DNA of 64,000 nt from Nematopogon swammerdamellus. Its lineage: Eukaryota > Arthropoda > Insecta > Lepidoptera > Adelidae. Within the stretch, counting starts at the first letter, position 1. Each line of letters begins with the position of its first letter. The notes under the pieces were generated by a model. The model ran no database searches, was not told the origin of the DNA, and was given only the letters and a program-made list of their open reading frames with translations. The stretch lies in NCBI GenBank assembly GCA_946902875.1, contig OX336343.1, forward strand, positions 14,567,361 through 14,631,360. Reading direction: 5' to 3'. Position numbers and translations under genes: made by a program. Positions 44,816 through 56,902 of this stretch are shown here, in pieces.

Positions 44816-46413
44816 TAAACTAATGAGAATAACTGCGCGCGTCTCTCTCTCTGTCCCATTTCTGCTTAGTTACCATGAGAGTGTTGTTTCCTGTTGTTTG
44901 TAGCCATCCCCGCTCAAGGGCATATCCAACTGTACGCTGCGCGCTGTAGCATTTTATCGATGATGCCATTGATGCTGACCCTTGCTTGACATCAAAATCA
45001 ATAATGTAATCAATCAGTCTAGATATACATTATCGAAGCGCATTGAACGACTAAACTGGCTTTCGTGTCTTGCGGTGATAGATAATTCAATAATATTGCT
45101 AGGTATATTATAATTATAATTGTCATTTAAAAGCTTACATGCACGCCTTGCGACGGATACGGCTCGCGCGACCTTGGTGGACAACCCACTTCACCGGAAT
45201 ATCTTTTTCAGCATTTCATATTATTATTATAAAGTTATTTCGGTGACTTATGTAGACGTCGCAAATGGTCCACCAAACGACGCCATGCCACTCGTGCCGC
45301 GTGCGTCGGCATGGACTCGACCGCACTCGGACATTGCGGTTATTACGTGTTGCCGTTGCCGTTCATAAACTGAGCTTTTACGCGAATCCGCAACTTTTAT
45401 AGTGTCATCGAATCAGAGCTCTTCGGAGAATTTAGTCCGGATCGTTAAAAAGTTATTCTCGGGGCCCAAATGATGAAGCGGAGCAGGCATGTAAGTCTTG
45501 TGTGAGTGTGATTCTGTTTACCGAGCGATACGCTTTTCAGTATGATTTTGTCGTGCAAGTCTTCGTTGCAATGAGCTAATAATAACTAGTGGAAACGCCT
45601 TGGCTGTCCATAGCGTTTTTCACATTGTATATCAGAATTCTGCGGAACATCGCTTATTGGTCTAGCTAGCTCTGGTGCGGTCAGTCAAGCAAGTCACTTC
45701 AATCTGTACTGTACTCTGTGTAAGTTTGTTTGTACTAAGTTTTTGTTTATTATACCTAACTACTAACGGTTGAACGTCTCACTTCATTTATACACGATTT
45801 TGATGTGAAACACTCAAATCTATGTATACTGATTTGAGTGTCTCGTATTTAGCATTTTTGTTATAATAACATTGTAAAATTAAAATATAGCCCTTTGCCT
45901 AGGTGCCTAGGTATTTACTGTTATTAACGTATCGTCGTCAATTCATTATTATCAAGCGCTTGAAATATGGCGTTAAATTCAAATCATACTGATCAAAGAC
46001 ATTCAAACTATTTAATCTCTTTGATACTAATTTATTCTAGGTATTTCAATGGAACGTCACTTTATTGATTTACTAACTACTGCATATTACTTATAGAGTT
46101 TTTGCTGGGATGAACCCATACATCACAAAATAAAATATATTTTTCTCAGTAGTAGTTTTGTAAGTAGGTATTATATCATATTTTCCAAATAAAGAAAATC
46201 TAATTCTCGTGCATCAGAGAGGCAGAACCTTCGTAAACAACTGGCAGAAGATATTTCTTGCAAGTAGATAATTTCAAAGGTTTTAGGTGCGTCTCCTAGT
46301 CTAGTTACCTACCACAGTGCTAACACTTAATTTCTCGAAGTTTCGAGGCGCATGCCCTGTGCGTGCCTCTCGCCCGTACTCCGTCCGTCCGTGCGTCGGA
46401 TCGACCATCTCGA
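44816..46413. other. Non-coding region upstream of the starvin promoter
   Basis: No supported exon. A short hairpin (ACACTCAAATC and complement) lies at about 45810-45841. Possible noncoding first exons cannot be judged from sequence alone. Confidence 0.35.
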
Positions 46414-46421
46414 AGTTCTCG

Positions 46422-47071
46422 CAGTGTTGCCAACTCGAAATTTTTCTTCCCCCCAAAACCCCCCTAAAACTTGAAAAAAAAAACCCTAAATTGTAATAAA
46501 CTATTAAATTGTTAATAAAGCTGAATGTATTGTACAATAAAATAATTAAAACAATGTTCATACAACTCAAAGTTTATATTTTATCCACTTACTCTAAAAA
46601 ATAATGTAATGAATTATACATTGTAGACACACAAGTTCAATATTAAACCACATAAAACTATGCTTATGTATGAAGCCTCGTCGTGCATCCAAGAGCGAAT
46701 CTAAATCTAAGTCGTTTGAGTATTGAGCGTGGTATTGAGTTTGCTTGTTTGACTGACTGTACTCTTTGAAACTCTTTGGACTGACTGAATGAACTGACTG
46801 AGTGACTGAACGTATATCGAATGTTCTCAAGATTACTCTTTGTCTTTTCACTTGAGATAAAGTGAGAAGTCACTAAGTTAAATGCAAAGCAAGTTGCTAA
46901 TAAACAGAGTTGTGTTTAAATGACGATTTGTATTGTATTGTGCTTATTTTATTATTTGCTACAAATTTTCTCCCCCTAAAAAACCTCTAAATAAATTGTC
47001 CCCCCAAAAACACCCTAAACGCCAAAACTCCCCCCAAATTTAGGGGGAACCCCCCTAAGTTGGTAACACTG
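46422..47071. mobile_element. hAT-like MITE in the starvin heat-shock promoter
   Basis: The ends are CAGTGTTGCCAACTCG and AGTTGGTAACACTG. A perfect 8-bp target duplication AGTTCTCG lies at 46414-46421 and 47072-47079. The subterminal motif CCCCCTAAA repeats at both ends, corresponding in position to TCTCCTAA in the larger relatives at 18.3 and 22.0 kb. The right target duplication is part of the first TTCTCGAA heat-shock unit. Confidence 0.82.
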
Positions 47072-47073
47072 AG

Positions 47074-47106
47074 TTCTCGAACCATCCAGATGCTTCTCGA
47101 ACATTC
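47074..47106 (+). promoter_or_regulatory. Heat-shock elements of starvin
   Basis: TTCTCGAA at 47074-47081 and TTCTCGAACATTC at 47094-47106. The second is a perfect three-unit TTCnnGAAnnTTC array. They lie 110-140 bases above the TATA box. BAG3-type genes are known HSF1 targets, and Samui was described in the silkworm as temperature-responsive. Confidence 0.7.
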
Positions 47107-47215
47107 GCGTCACCACCGCCGGCGCGCGGCGCGGAGGCGACCGCGGCGGAGGTGATGGCGCGGCGGTCGACCCACGCGCGCAGGCGCGTCGCGTCGCCAC
47201 CGCGATCCACGCGCG

Positions 47216-47223
47216 TATAAATA
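47216..47223 (+). promoter_or_regulatory. TATA box of the proximal starvin promoter
   Basis: TATAAATA sits in GC-rich DNA below the heat-shock elements. Transcription should start near 47245-47255, giving a 5' leader of about 170 bases before ATG 47418. Confidence 0.65.
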
Positions 47224-47342
47224 CCATGCGATCTTTAGCACCGGTTTAATTCGCAAGCAAAACTCGCTAGTGAAACGCGTACGTATCGGAAGATTTAACA
47301 AGTGACTGTTTTGTGTACATATTTGGACATTTGTTGGTGCGT

Positions 47343-47375
47343 ATGAATAAGGACTCTAAAAACCACGTGTTGTGA
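47343..47375 (+). CDS. Upstream open reading frame in the starvin leader
   Basis: ATG followed by nine codons and TGA (MNKDSKNHVL), ending 42 bases before the main ATG. It is present only in the leader of the proximal transcript. It may restrain translation at rest; this is inference. Confidence 0.4.
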   Translation: MNKDSKNHVL

Positions 47376-47417
47376 TACATTCCGAACTTGAAGACTGATT
47401 TTGGACGGATTAATGTG

Positions 47418-50400
47418 ATGGAGTCGCCGGTAGTTCTGGACAAACCCCCCGAGTATCACTCTAAAGGAACTTCTCAGGATAATGAAGTAAGTGCGGGTTG
47501 TTGTAAGGTTTTGAACATAGAGAACATAGAACCATCAACCGAGCTTTGAAACCGGCTAGTGCAAACTTTTACCTTTACACACTGAATCTCTGCCTACTTT
47601 GTACATGGATGACTTTAAAATACTAAATACATTAAACATCCATATTTACTTTAACTCACTGAATACGAGAACATTTCTGTCTACTTTAACACACTTATGC
47701 ATTAAACAAACATCTATATCTACTTTTACACACTGAATTTATTAAACATCTCTAAGATACTGAATACGAGAACATTAAACATCTCTATCTAACTAACACA
47801 CTGAATGCATTAAACATCTTTTTTATATTTTAACATACAGAATGCATTAAACATCTCTACTTTAACATACTGAATACGATAACATTAAATAGGTATCTTT
47901 ATCTACTTTTACACACTGAATTTATTAAACATCTCTAAGATACTGAATACGAGAACATTAAACATCTTATCTAACCCACTGAATGCATTAAAAATCTTTT
48001 TTCTATTTTAACATACATAATGCATTAAACAAACATCTTTATATACTTTTACATACTGAATTTATTTTTATTGGAGAGGCGTATGTCCAGCAGTGGACGC
48101 TTACACGCTGACTGACTGACTGAATTTATTAAACATCTCTAAGATACTGAATACGAGAACATTAAACATCTCTATCTAACACACTGAATCTTTTTTCTAT
48201 TTTAACATACAGAATGCATTAAACATCTCTACTTCAACATACTGAATACGAGAACATTAAACATTTCTATCTACTTTAACACACTGAAAGCTTTAAACAT
48301 CTCCACTTTAACCTAAGTACTGAATCCAATAAATATATATCTATATAACATACTGAATGCATTAAACATCTTCAATGCATTAAATATCTTTCGACGATGG
48401 TAGAAAGTAACTCCCGTTTTCACCAAATGCGCTCACCTCTAGTCCAATAGGCACTTGTCGGTTATAGGTGATGGATGAGATGACGATGGTGAAGGTGGTG
48501 AATATGCCCGTAAATGCGAAAATAGCCGAGAACACAAAACAATAAAATGTTAATTGCGTGAGGGCTGACATGTTTACATACATGTACAATAGAGAGAGAG
48601 GTGGTAGTAGAGATTAGGCTCTGCCCACTCTTGCGTCATTCCGTTTTTTATCTGTCTAGACTTTCTAATTTGAATAAAAGGATTACAAACCGTGATGGAT
48701 TATTTTATGGACCTCGTAGTAACGCCACAATGTGGATTTCTGAAGAAGTAGCCCGTGATAACTAGACCAATCTAAAGGCTACTACTGCAAAATATAGAAA
48801 AATTCTTTGTCTATCGATCACATGTTTTTGGTTGTAAAATTTTATCATTTTCTATAAAAACTACGGTAACCAAATGTCGATTTTTTCTTCCGCGTGAACT
48901 TTGTAGACTTGATCTTAGAAACTAAAGAGAATTTGAATGGAGTTTTTATAGCAAAATTACGCCATTTGTTATATCTATCGATCACACGCTTTTCAAAGTT
49001 CTAATGCGAAGGATCGCAATTTATGAAAAAAAAAACCTTGTGAAACTACTAGCGCCACGCGTTATTAGGCGCTTTAAACGTTGCTGTACTGTATGTATGT
49101 TAATGCAGGATTAAGTATTAGCCCATGGCTCCACTCGCGTGGTTTCTTGTTTGAAAATGCCAGGTAGTTCTGAGACTGCGTTCATTTAGGGCTGGAATTA
49201 AAATCGGTGCTTAATCTAGTGAAGTGATTCACTATGGGCCGCATTCGGACCGCGGGCAGTAGTTTGGAGGCTGCTGGTATATTATTTGAAAATTCAAACT
49301 TTCCTAGATTACTCGTGTTCGCCGACATACATGTCACGACATACGCCACGTTCCAAGGTTAGCTAGATAGAAGCCTTGTTTGAAAAATTCATTCATCACA
49401 TCATTAATTGAAAATATTCTTCCACTCGAGTTTAATTTCACGACGACAACGCGACGTTTTGATAATTAATTATCTTCCAATACTTTCACAATCTGCCTCC
49501 TTCTCAGCTTTTTAATTGTCAAGTTTATATATTTTTTCATCCAGTCTTCAATGAAGTGCTTTATTTTGGAATAAAATTTTGTCGATTGTCCAGGCCTTTC
49601 CTTCCTTCACTTTAAGGTAGAGTCTTAAATAGGGTAGAGTAAGAGGCGGAGGTAGTACCTATACGAATGTGTGGTTTTCTCCCACTCTACCGGCTACATA
49701 GAAACTCAGTCATGCTGGTGGTGTTTTTCTGCCTCCGTGTCTTGTAGAGATTTTGCTGAGATTCCGATCTGAATACCTAATAACTACAGGTGTGTCACTT
49801 GCTTTCTTTAATTATCAATGTACATTGATGCGTATTGATGTTTCCTTCAACTATCATCATTAGAGTTCTGTTCGGCTGCCAAAATAGACATACCGCAGCG
49901 ATAATTCCGAGAGATTCGCTATTTATTTATTTTTCGTTCTTAATCAACAAAATATTTTTTCTGAATAATCGTCTGCGCTTCTGCTGTTATGCTAAATGCA
50001 TTCCTCCTTTCAGATCAAACATAATTTCTTCGTGTATTGCCCCATGACTCATGTTCCCGTTTTGTCGACTGACGTCTTTATATTATGTAGGTAGTTACGC
50101 GTAATATTGTATACCTTGACACGTGACCGCGTCTGAAAATTGCTGAAATAGGTATAAATGTATCGCTCCAGTGGCTAGTGACGAATACGGTGGATACCTC
50201 CGCACCTCCGCCGCCGCGCCGCCACTCCACCGCCGCCCGCCATGCGCCAGCCAGCTAGCTCTTATGCGTCAGACGCGAGCAAAACGCGACAAACAAACGC
50301 CTACTTAAATGTTTTCATATCCGTCGCTATTCTCTGTACATACATTGGCATGCCAACTTGCAAAGTCTACATCATATGTATACCTACCACAATTTTCCAA

Positions 50401-53400
50401 AAAATCTTGATCGGAGACCACTCCTTGTTTCTTGTTATTTTACAAATAGAAACTTTTACTAGTGGAAATCATATCTCTTTTAAGAGTTGTCACACGAGCT
50501 CTATGTTGCCTGGTTTAGTGTTCTGAGGGCGAGGTGTAGGATTCTTCAGCATCTACTAGAGTTGTCTTCAGTTGTACTTTTAGTTGTAGCAAAAATGCAT
50601 GTAATCTATATACTTTACACCAAATCCAAACGATAATGTTCTCATTAGAGACATTAAACTAGAGAACAAATCGATGGCCAAATATAGTAAAACACAAAAC
50701 ACGTAATAGTTTTACGGATGTTGTGTCGTAGAGGTACACGACCGTTTGAAAAGATGTAGTTGTCATGCTTGCTCGGACGTAATGTGCTATGCAAACTTTG
50801 GTTTTTATTCGTCGACCATTATTACGTAAGCCCTCGAAAGACAGAATCATAGTGAACGACTTGTGCCGGATTAACCGAAGTTACTAGATCCTTGTCACAT
50901 CAGATGTATGTTGTCCTTATGTCCTTGCGAAGAAAATGTACAGACATCTCGTCATCCGTTCTCGAAATATGTTTAATGAATGACATTACGTTCTTAGCGA
51001 ATCTTAGTCCGGTCGAAGTAAACCCGTAGCAAACACTTGTCGCACAATTTCATAAAACAGTTTTTATCAGACGATGATGTTTACATTTCCAGTTTTTTTT
51101 TACAAAAGCTGCCCACGTATGACATCACGTCTATTCACGTGGCGAATCGAGCAGTTTGCAAGATTACCTACTCGTGTACCTATTATGTCGTAGTAAGATG
51201 GTACAACTAGTGATGTGATTAAATCCCCTACCATCTTACTGCGACATATCTACTGATGCGATACTTCCATAGAGTACCTACTTAGGTAAATTTCGAGTAT
51301 AAACTTTAGATTGAAAGTAACCGATAGCATTTCTGTTTGAAAACCGAAGTAAATAGGTTTCTTATTCTTCAGGCACGGCGGCGGCGGCGGTAAGTAAGTA
51401 GGTACCTAAGTGTGGCTACAATAAGCAATGTAAAATAGTGCTGGGTACATCAAGGTATAATTTATCATCTCGGAAGTCCAAGAGTCTTTACCAAGTGAAG
51501 TTATACGTTAGCGTTTTGAAGCTTCGTGTTTATTTACAATCGGCCAGCGTTTGTTTGGCAATTTGGCAACGAGGTCGGCATTTGCCATAGACTCGTTGTC
51601 GGCGTTTGGAGTGAATGTGCCGAGTTAAACGGGTGGAAATGGGTCAGCCAGCGGAAAGCGCCTAATAGGCGCCGACAGGTCGTCGAGGCCGCGCCGGCAC
51701 AAGGCCGGGGCCCCGCCTCTCTACTCGTGCGTGGCAGTAGGTAGGTAGGTAGGTAGTGCTGCTGTACCCTTGTCAGGTCGCTCGTTCACCCAACCTGCCG
51801 CTGCCTTTTAAGGAAGTGGAGCGCGTGACGTACGGCCTTGCCTTTTCAGGCGAGTTCATTCGCTAGAAAAATCTACGATGAGGGTGACGAGTGCGTAACA
51901 CGTCACACTGATGCATAAATTAATTAGTGTCGTGTTGATGCATCTAGTGAATTTATCTTAAACTGATGAAGTCTGATCAAGGTCGATCTCGAGACCATCA
52001 GGTTGGACAGAGGCAGAGAGGAAACGGTTATTATGTTTGAAATATCCACGGTGGTAAAATTTTGGTGGTAGTAGGATAAAATGGCAGTTAAGGAAATATG
52101 TGGCGACTTACGCAGTGATCCATAGCGTCCGATACCTATACGCAGTCATGAACTGTGGAACCCTCAAACCTGCGTGTGGTGTGTGTGTATGGGTGGAATG
52201 CTGACGCGCTATGCGTGTGCGTGTGATTGCAGAAGGGGTTTCCGTTTGATGAGGAGGAGGGGCCAGACGGCGGCGGAGGCGGCGCGTGGAGCGAGCTCGC
52301 GGCGCGACACCCCGACATCGCGGCGCGCCTGCGCGCTCGCCCCACCGGCTGGCCGCGCAAGAGGCGCTCCTCACACAACAGCCAGCCCGCTCAGGAAGCC
52401 GATGGTTAGTCTCTTTTTTTACCCCACCATGCGAAAAAAGAGGCTTATATTATGATGTATGGGTGTATTGTGTAAAGCCTAAACTACTTAACCGATTTCA
52501 AAATATTAGATATTGTTGGATTCGTCTTGTTATTCCGCGTGTAATAAATAACAGTAGGTAAATTAGTTTTATCATTGTCACTTCGAAAAAAAAAAACCAA
52601 CCGAGTGTACCAACCATACCCGTTGTCAAGAGCTTGAAAAGGCCATTCCGAAAATATACCACACCATCAAGGTCGTTTAGAATTAAAAGGATGAAATAAA
52701 ACAATATTAATACAATACCCATAATACCGAAAACCAATCATGTAAAACCCAACTACGAAAATCGAAGGAAGAAACAAGAAAATTTGATCAAGAACAGTAG
52801 ATAATGGTGTAGTCAAGCGTGTAGAAGAAATCAAATAGACACATTTTAGCCCCACTACAGCATTTTCTACCGCTTGCGCTCTTTATAAACTTTTTTTATT
52901 CTTGCCTTCGTTTATTTAATTTTTTTTTTATTTTCAAGTTTTTCTCTATGTTAAGTCCTACCTACTATTCTTATAGATACTGGTTGCGTTATCTCGTTAA
53001 TAGTTAAGGAGACAACAAAAATTTTTATTTCAGGCAAGTTGGCTGAAATATCTAAATTCGGAATTTTCACAAATTACTGCCTAACCTTTAATAACCATGC
53101 ACGTCAGATGCGTAAGTGTGTATGGTTATTTAATTAAAAATATAGTTGAGCAATATTTTTTCTGTTACAGATTTTGTAAGCGGGCTCGGTGAGCACTTCA
53201 ATAGATTCCCTTTTGACGATATTCCGCCGGAGTTCCGAGAGCACTTCCCGGGACACTGGGGACACAGATTCGTGCCCCAGGAGCGCGCCGCCGGCGCCGC
53301 CGAGCAGCACCCACAGGCTCAACAATCCCACCCTCAGCCTCAACAGAACAAACCTCCCCAGAACACAATCTCCACACAGACGGAAGACTCGTCGTCGGCT

Positions 53401-54777
53401 CATGCCGCCGGTCCCACAGAACTGAAACCAGAGCCGTCCGGAGCCCTGCCCCAGTACGGACTTCGAAATACCGTCGATTTAGGACAGAAGACTCCAGCCG
53501 ATCCCAGTTTAGTGGATGCTGAAAACGAAAGGAATCAAAGATCAATGTCTGCGCCGCCGGATAACCGTGTTCCGACTCCCAACCAGCACAGCATGGGCAA
53601 TATGATGGGTGGGAACCCTCCGCCGCCGCCGCCTCCGCAGCACGACCACCACGAGCACAATGCTCAGTCCAACGTGAGGCACATACCCATATTCGTGGAG
53701 GGCCGCGACGAGCCCATCATCAACAAAGCTCATCCGGAGCCCGCTGCAGGCTATACTGAACCTAAGCCTCAGTACGCGCCGCCACCGTCCGAGCGAGAGC
53801 AGTACTTCGAGAGAGAACCCCACGTGGGCTTCCCTCATCCACCGCCCAATTTCTCTCGGGCGTTTGGCACTCCTTTCGGCAAGGGCTTCCGCCAAGGTCC
53901 TCAACCATTCGCCCCTCAAAAGGCATACCAACAAAGTGCGGCACCTCAAGGTCAGTCGCCGCCTAAGCAGCACTTCACGCAGATACCTGTCCACCACCAG
54001 AACGTCCCGCCGCCGCAGCAACAGCACCACCAGCAACCTCCGCGGCAGCAGTCGCCGCAGCCGTCGCCGCACCAGGCTCCGCCCCAGCAGCAAGCTCCCC
54101 CGCCGGAACCGTCGCTCACCAACGATCCCATTTCTAAAATACTTAACATTCAGAAAGACGTTCTTGACTTGATGACCGAAGTGGAAAACTTCGTTGGCAC
54201 CAAGAAGGACAAGCGTTACATATACCTGGACGAGATGCTGACGAGGAACCTTATAAAGTTGGATGACATAGAAACCGAGGGCAAGGAAAATATACGACAG
54301 GCTCGGAGGGAGGCCATCAAATGCATACAGAAATGTATTGCAGTGCTCGAGGCGAAAGCGGATGGCAAGATTCCAACTACGCCGCAACCCTCCAACGTCG
54401 ACATGAAACTAGAGCAAAACGGACAGGCCGAGAGCGCCGAGCCCGCTCCCAGCAGCGAAACCAAAGAAGTTCCAAGCGTAGATAGCCAGCAAGCAGAGAT
54501 TTCGGTCCCAGCAGAGACAGCTGTGGAGACGACCAACGAAGCAAAGGTAGCACCCGACGATGTGAAGGAAACGACCGACGACACGAAGGGAACACCCAAG
54601 AAGACCAAGAAAGTAGTGAAGAAACGCGACAAGAGTAAAGACAAAAAGGAAGGTGGGGAGAGTGAGTCGACGAAAGTGGACAATGTTGAGGGGTGCGAAA
54701 AGAGCTCAGATGTGAACACGCAGGGGGACTGTGCTCAGCCGATGGAGACAGAAGCTTCGGCCGTGTCTAGTCAATAA
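47418..54777 (+). CDS. stv: Starvin/Samui, BAG3-type co-chaperone
   Basis: Exons: 47418-47486, 52233-52404, 53171-54777 (stop TAA); 615 residues. Phases 0 and 1 match at the junctions. It begins [26 protein letters not shown] opens exon 2 and [16 protein letters not shown] follows in exon 3. Two IPV-like small-heat-shock-protein motifs are seen: HIPIFVEG (about residue 251) and QIPVHH (about residue 351). The middle is rich in Pro and Gln. The BAG domain spans about 395-475 ([15 protein letters not shown] to [13 protein letters not shown]) and binds the Hsp70 nucleotide-exchange site in this family. The tail is Lys- and Glu-rich. No WW domain is seen. In flies starvin maintains muscle through chaperone-assisted autophagy. 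Regulation by heat is suggested by the HSEs upstream. Confidence 0.9.
47530..48375. repeat. Diverged minisatellite in starvin intron 1
   Basis: Many imperfect copies of units of about 45-60 bp containing ACTGAAT, GCATTAAACATCTCTA and CTACTTTAACACA. At 48072-48120 the array is broken by an RTE-LINE end (GGCGTATGTCCAGCAGTGGA) followed by GACT repeats. Confidence 0.7.
48376..52232. other. Rest of starvin intron 1
   Basis: No clear exon. TATAAA at 50153, followed by a GC-rich stretch (CCGCCGCCGCGCCGCC, about 50204), could be another promoter. Arms ATGTCGTAGTAAGATGGTA and complement at about 51186 and 51230 form a hairpin. A GC-rich stretch lies at 51650-51730, next to a TAGG repeat. Exon 2 begins at 52233 after GATTGCAG. 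Confidence 0.4.
50153..50158 (+). promoter_or_regulatory. Possible alternative TATA box in starvin intron 1
   Basis: TATAAA with CpG-rich DNA from +30 onward. No compatible coding exon with a good donor was found nearby, so this is a weak candidate. Confidence 0.2.
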
Positions 54778-55402
54778 TATAGATTCTTTACATTAGGTGA
54801 GGAGTATAGGTTGATTTGGGCAGCATCATACACTTTTTACATGCGAGCACTCTCCTAGTACATTACACGCTGGTTCTCCCGCTCTGCAGTCTCCGGACCA
54901 TGTAACAATGTTTTGAATGTTAATGTTGTTTGTTTCTACATTTTGTGTTTAATACTGCACAGAAGAAAGAAGTGAAGCTGTTTTCTCGTAGACGACTCCT
55001 GAAGTGATGGTGCGTGTGTGACCTGATGTAACATTTATTTATTAATAAATAACATAAGAAAGTGTGCTATTGAGACGTCCACGACTTTATACAAAACTGG
55101 TGATGCACGGGCTGCATCACTGTCGGTAGTAGCTACATTAGGATTCTAAATGGTCTCTTATGTGAAAGCCTAATTTAATAATTTATTGTTTATCATTATT
55201 ATACTTGATAACACAATTTTCTGAATAAATTAATTGAAATATTTTGAAAGGTAAAGTTTTATTTCACAATTGATTGGAATAAGAATCAGTTAGGTGGAGA
55301 ATGCACGAGCCGCGCGGTTGTTAATTTGTATGGGAATATTAGCAAAGCACTGGCATCCCTTTTCTCTACCAGAAGGATGTGTGACGGTGCGTGTAGCTTC
55401 AT
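54778..55402 (+). other. Starvin 3' untranslated region
   Basis: AATAAA sites at about 55043 and 55224-55229 are likely polyadenylation signals. The second follows a T-rich stretch and fits a 3' untranslated region of about 470 bases. Confidence 0.5.
55224..55229 (+). terminator. Likely polyadenylation signal of starvin
   Basis: AATAAA in an AT-rich setting, about 450 bases after the stop. An earlier AATAAA at about 55043 is an alternative. Confidence 0.5.
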
Positions 55403-55752
55403 AATTGAGGGCCGTTTTCACAATGCGAAATATCTACAAAAATTAAAATTTTCCGGCTGTTCAGGAGAAGGTTTTTTGTGATTATCTTTAAAAATAATAA
55501 CCAGAATGTAGTCAAACAAAAAATACTAGCTTACAGAAAATCGAGAGACCCATTTACATTCTGAAAATAAACAATATTCAATGAATAGAATAGCATAAAA
55601 AAAATTATAAAAATAAAAAATGTTTGCCAAAGCGAAATTTATGAGAAATTTATGAAAGAATTTATGATGAAAAAACATTATGAGAATTCAACATTAAGTT
55701 CCGAATGGGATTTTTCTGTAGATATTTCGCACTGTGAAAACGGTCCTCAATT
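55403..55752. mobile_element. MITE with 36-bp inverted ends
   Basis: AATTGAGGGCCGTTTTCACA onward and its complement at 55717-55752 match over 36 bp with two changes. The inside is AT-rich and non-coding. It lies in the gap between the convergent starvin and VPS18 genes. Confidence 0.7.
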
Positions 55753-56902
55753 GTCGCTTATGCTCATTTCATTCTGAAACTGAGTCACCAATCGCCATCC
55801 GGTTCCCATAAAAGCAATCCACGCTACCGCGACCGCCGTCTACTAGAGGCTCCATGCGTGCTTATGCTTTTCCATCTGACATACCAAAATTTCAGCAACA
55901 GAAGTGTGAGGAAGATTGGAGGTATATTTGAAGGATGTTGCATGTTGTCATCGATGCATATTATGGATAAACTTATAACACCCCTCTTTTTTCATAGGGG
56001 GTTAAAATATATAGGTTTGATATCATGGATCAGAAAGTGTATTATCGATAGGCTCTCTGCCAGGTACAATTGCCAGGTGGTCAGTGTTGGCTGGCTGTAG
56101 CAGCAGGTGGATTATGTACGGTACATGTAAGAAAAATAATACATACAAAATTTTCTTCAATAAAAAGTATAATTTACTTACATTATTGCACTTAAAAAAC
56201 TACACATTTATTTAATATGCTTATTCAGCTAAAATTACTTGCACCTTCTCAAGCAATTAAATAACTTATACACATTAGGATGTGCAGGCGTAGTAATTTA
56301 TTACCAAAACAGTGCGGCCGAGGTGCCAGAGCCAGGCACACAGGTTAACATTTTTATTATTTAATATGTATCACTTTAAATATAGAGATTGCTGACTATA
56401 CTGGACTAGAAGAGAAACAGCCAATGCTGCTATGTCGACATCTTTCGTCCAGTCGGCTACAAGTCAACAAGATAGGTTACATGAAGGTTTTACGTTTTTT
56501 AAATTATATTTTACATCTATATTTACTTACATGACACTAAAGTTATATACATTTGAAAATTACACCAGGATGCCACTGGCATGTCCTCGATATTCAATTG
56601 ACAGAAAACAATACAGAAATGGAATGCAATTTAATGTACTTCTGACACAACTTTAACAAAAAAATATTTTTTTAATAAAAAAACAGTGTTTTGGTCAACT
56701 AATTATTTTTTTATTATTTAAATATTGTCACAGTGACACTGATAGTGATATATTCAGTATCTATGGATCTCACGTATTTAACTGAAAGTGACTTCTCTAC
56801 ACCGCACAGTATACAATGCAATGTTGTTTGTCCACTACAATCAGACCAGCAATGCAAGCAATAGTTTTATGTATTTTTATAACAAAAGCTACAATCAAAA
56901 TA
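55753..56902. other. Gap between convergent genes, VPS18 3' region
   Basis: AACTTATAACACCCCTCTTT at about 55968 marks an old repeat. TTTATT on the plus strand, for example at about 56204, could be a VPS18 polyadenylation signal on the minus strand. No further exon was found. Confidence 0.4.

Noticed and set aside
45120..45368. 82-residue frame as a starvin first exon
   Set aside because: No donor in a compatible phase and an unconvincing composition.
53146..53170. Start of the BAG protein at 53146 (SNIFSVTD...)
   Set aside because: It is intron sequence before the acceptor TGTTACAG and begins with TTG; upstream exons join in phase.
53542..54387. 281-residue antisense frame and other frames over the starvin exon
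   Set aside because: Shadow of the Pro/Gln-rich coding exon; no splice logic or domain.
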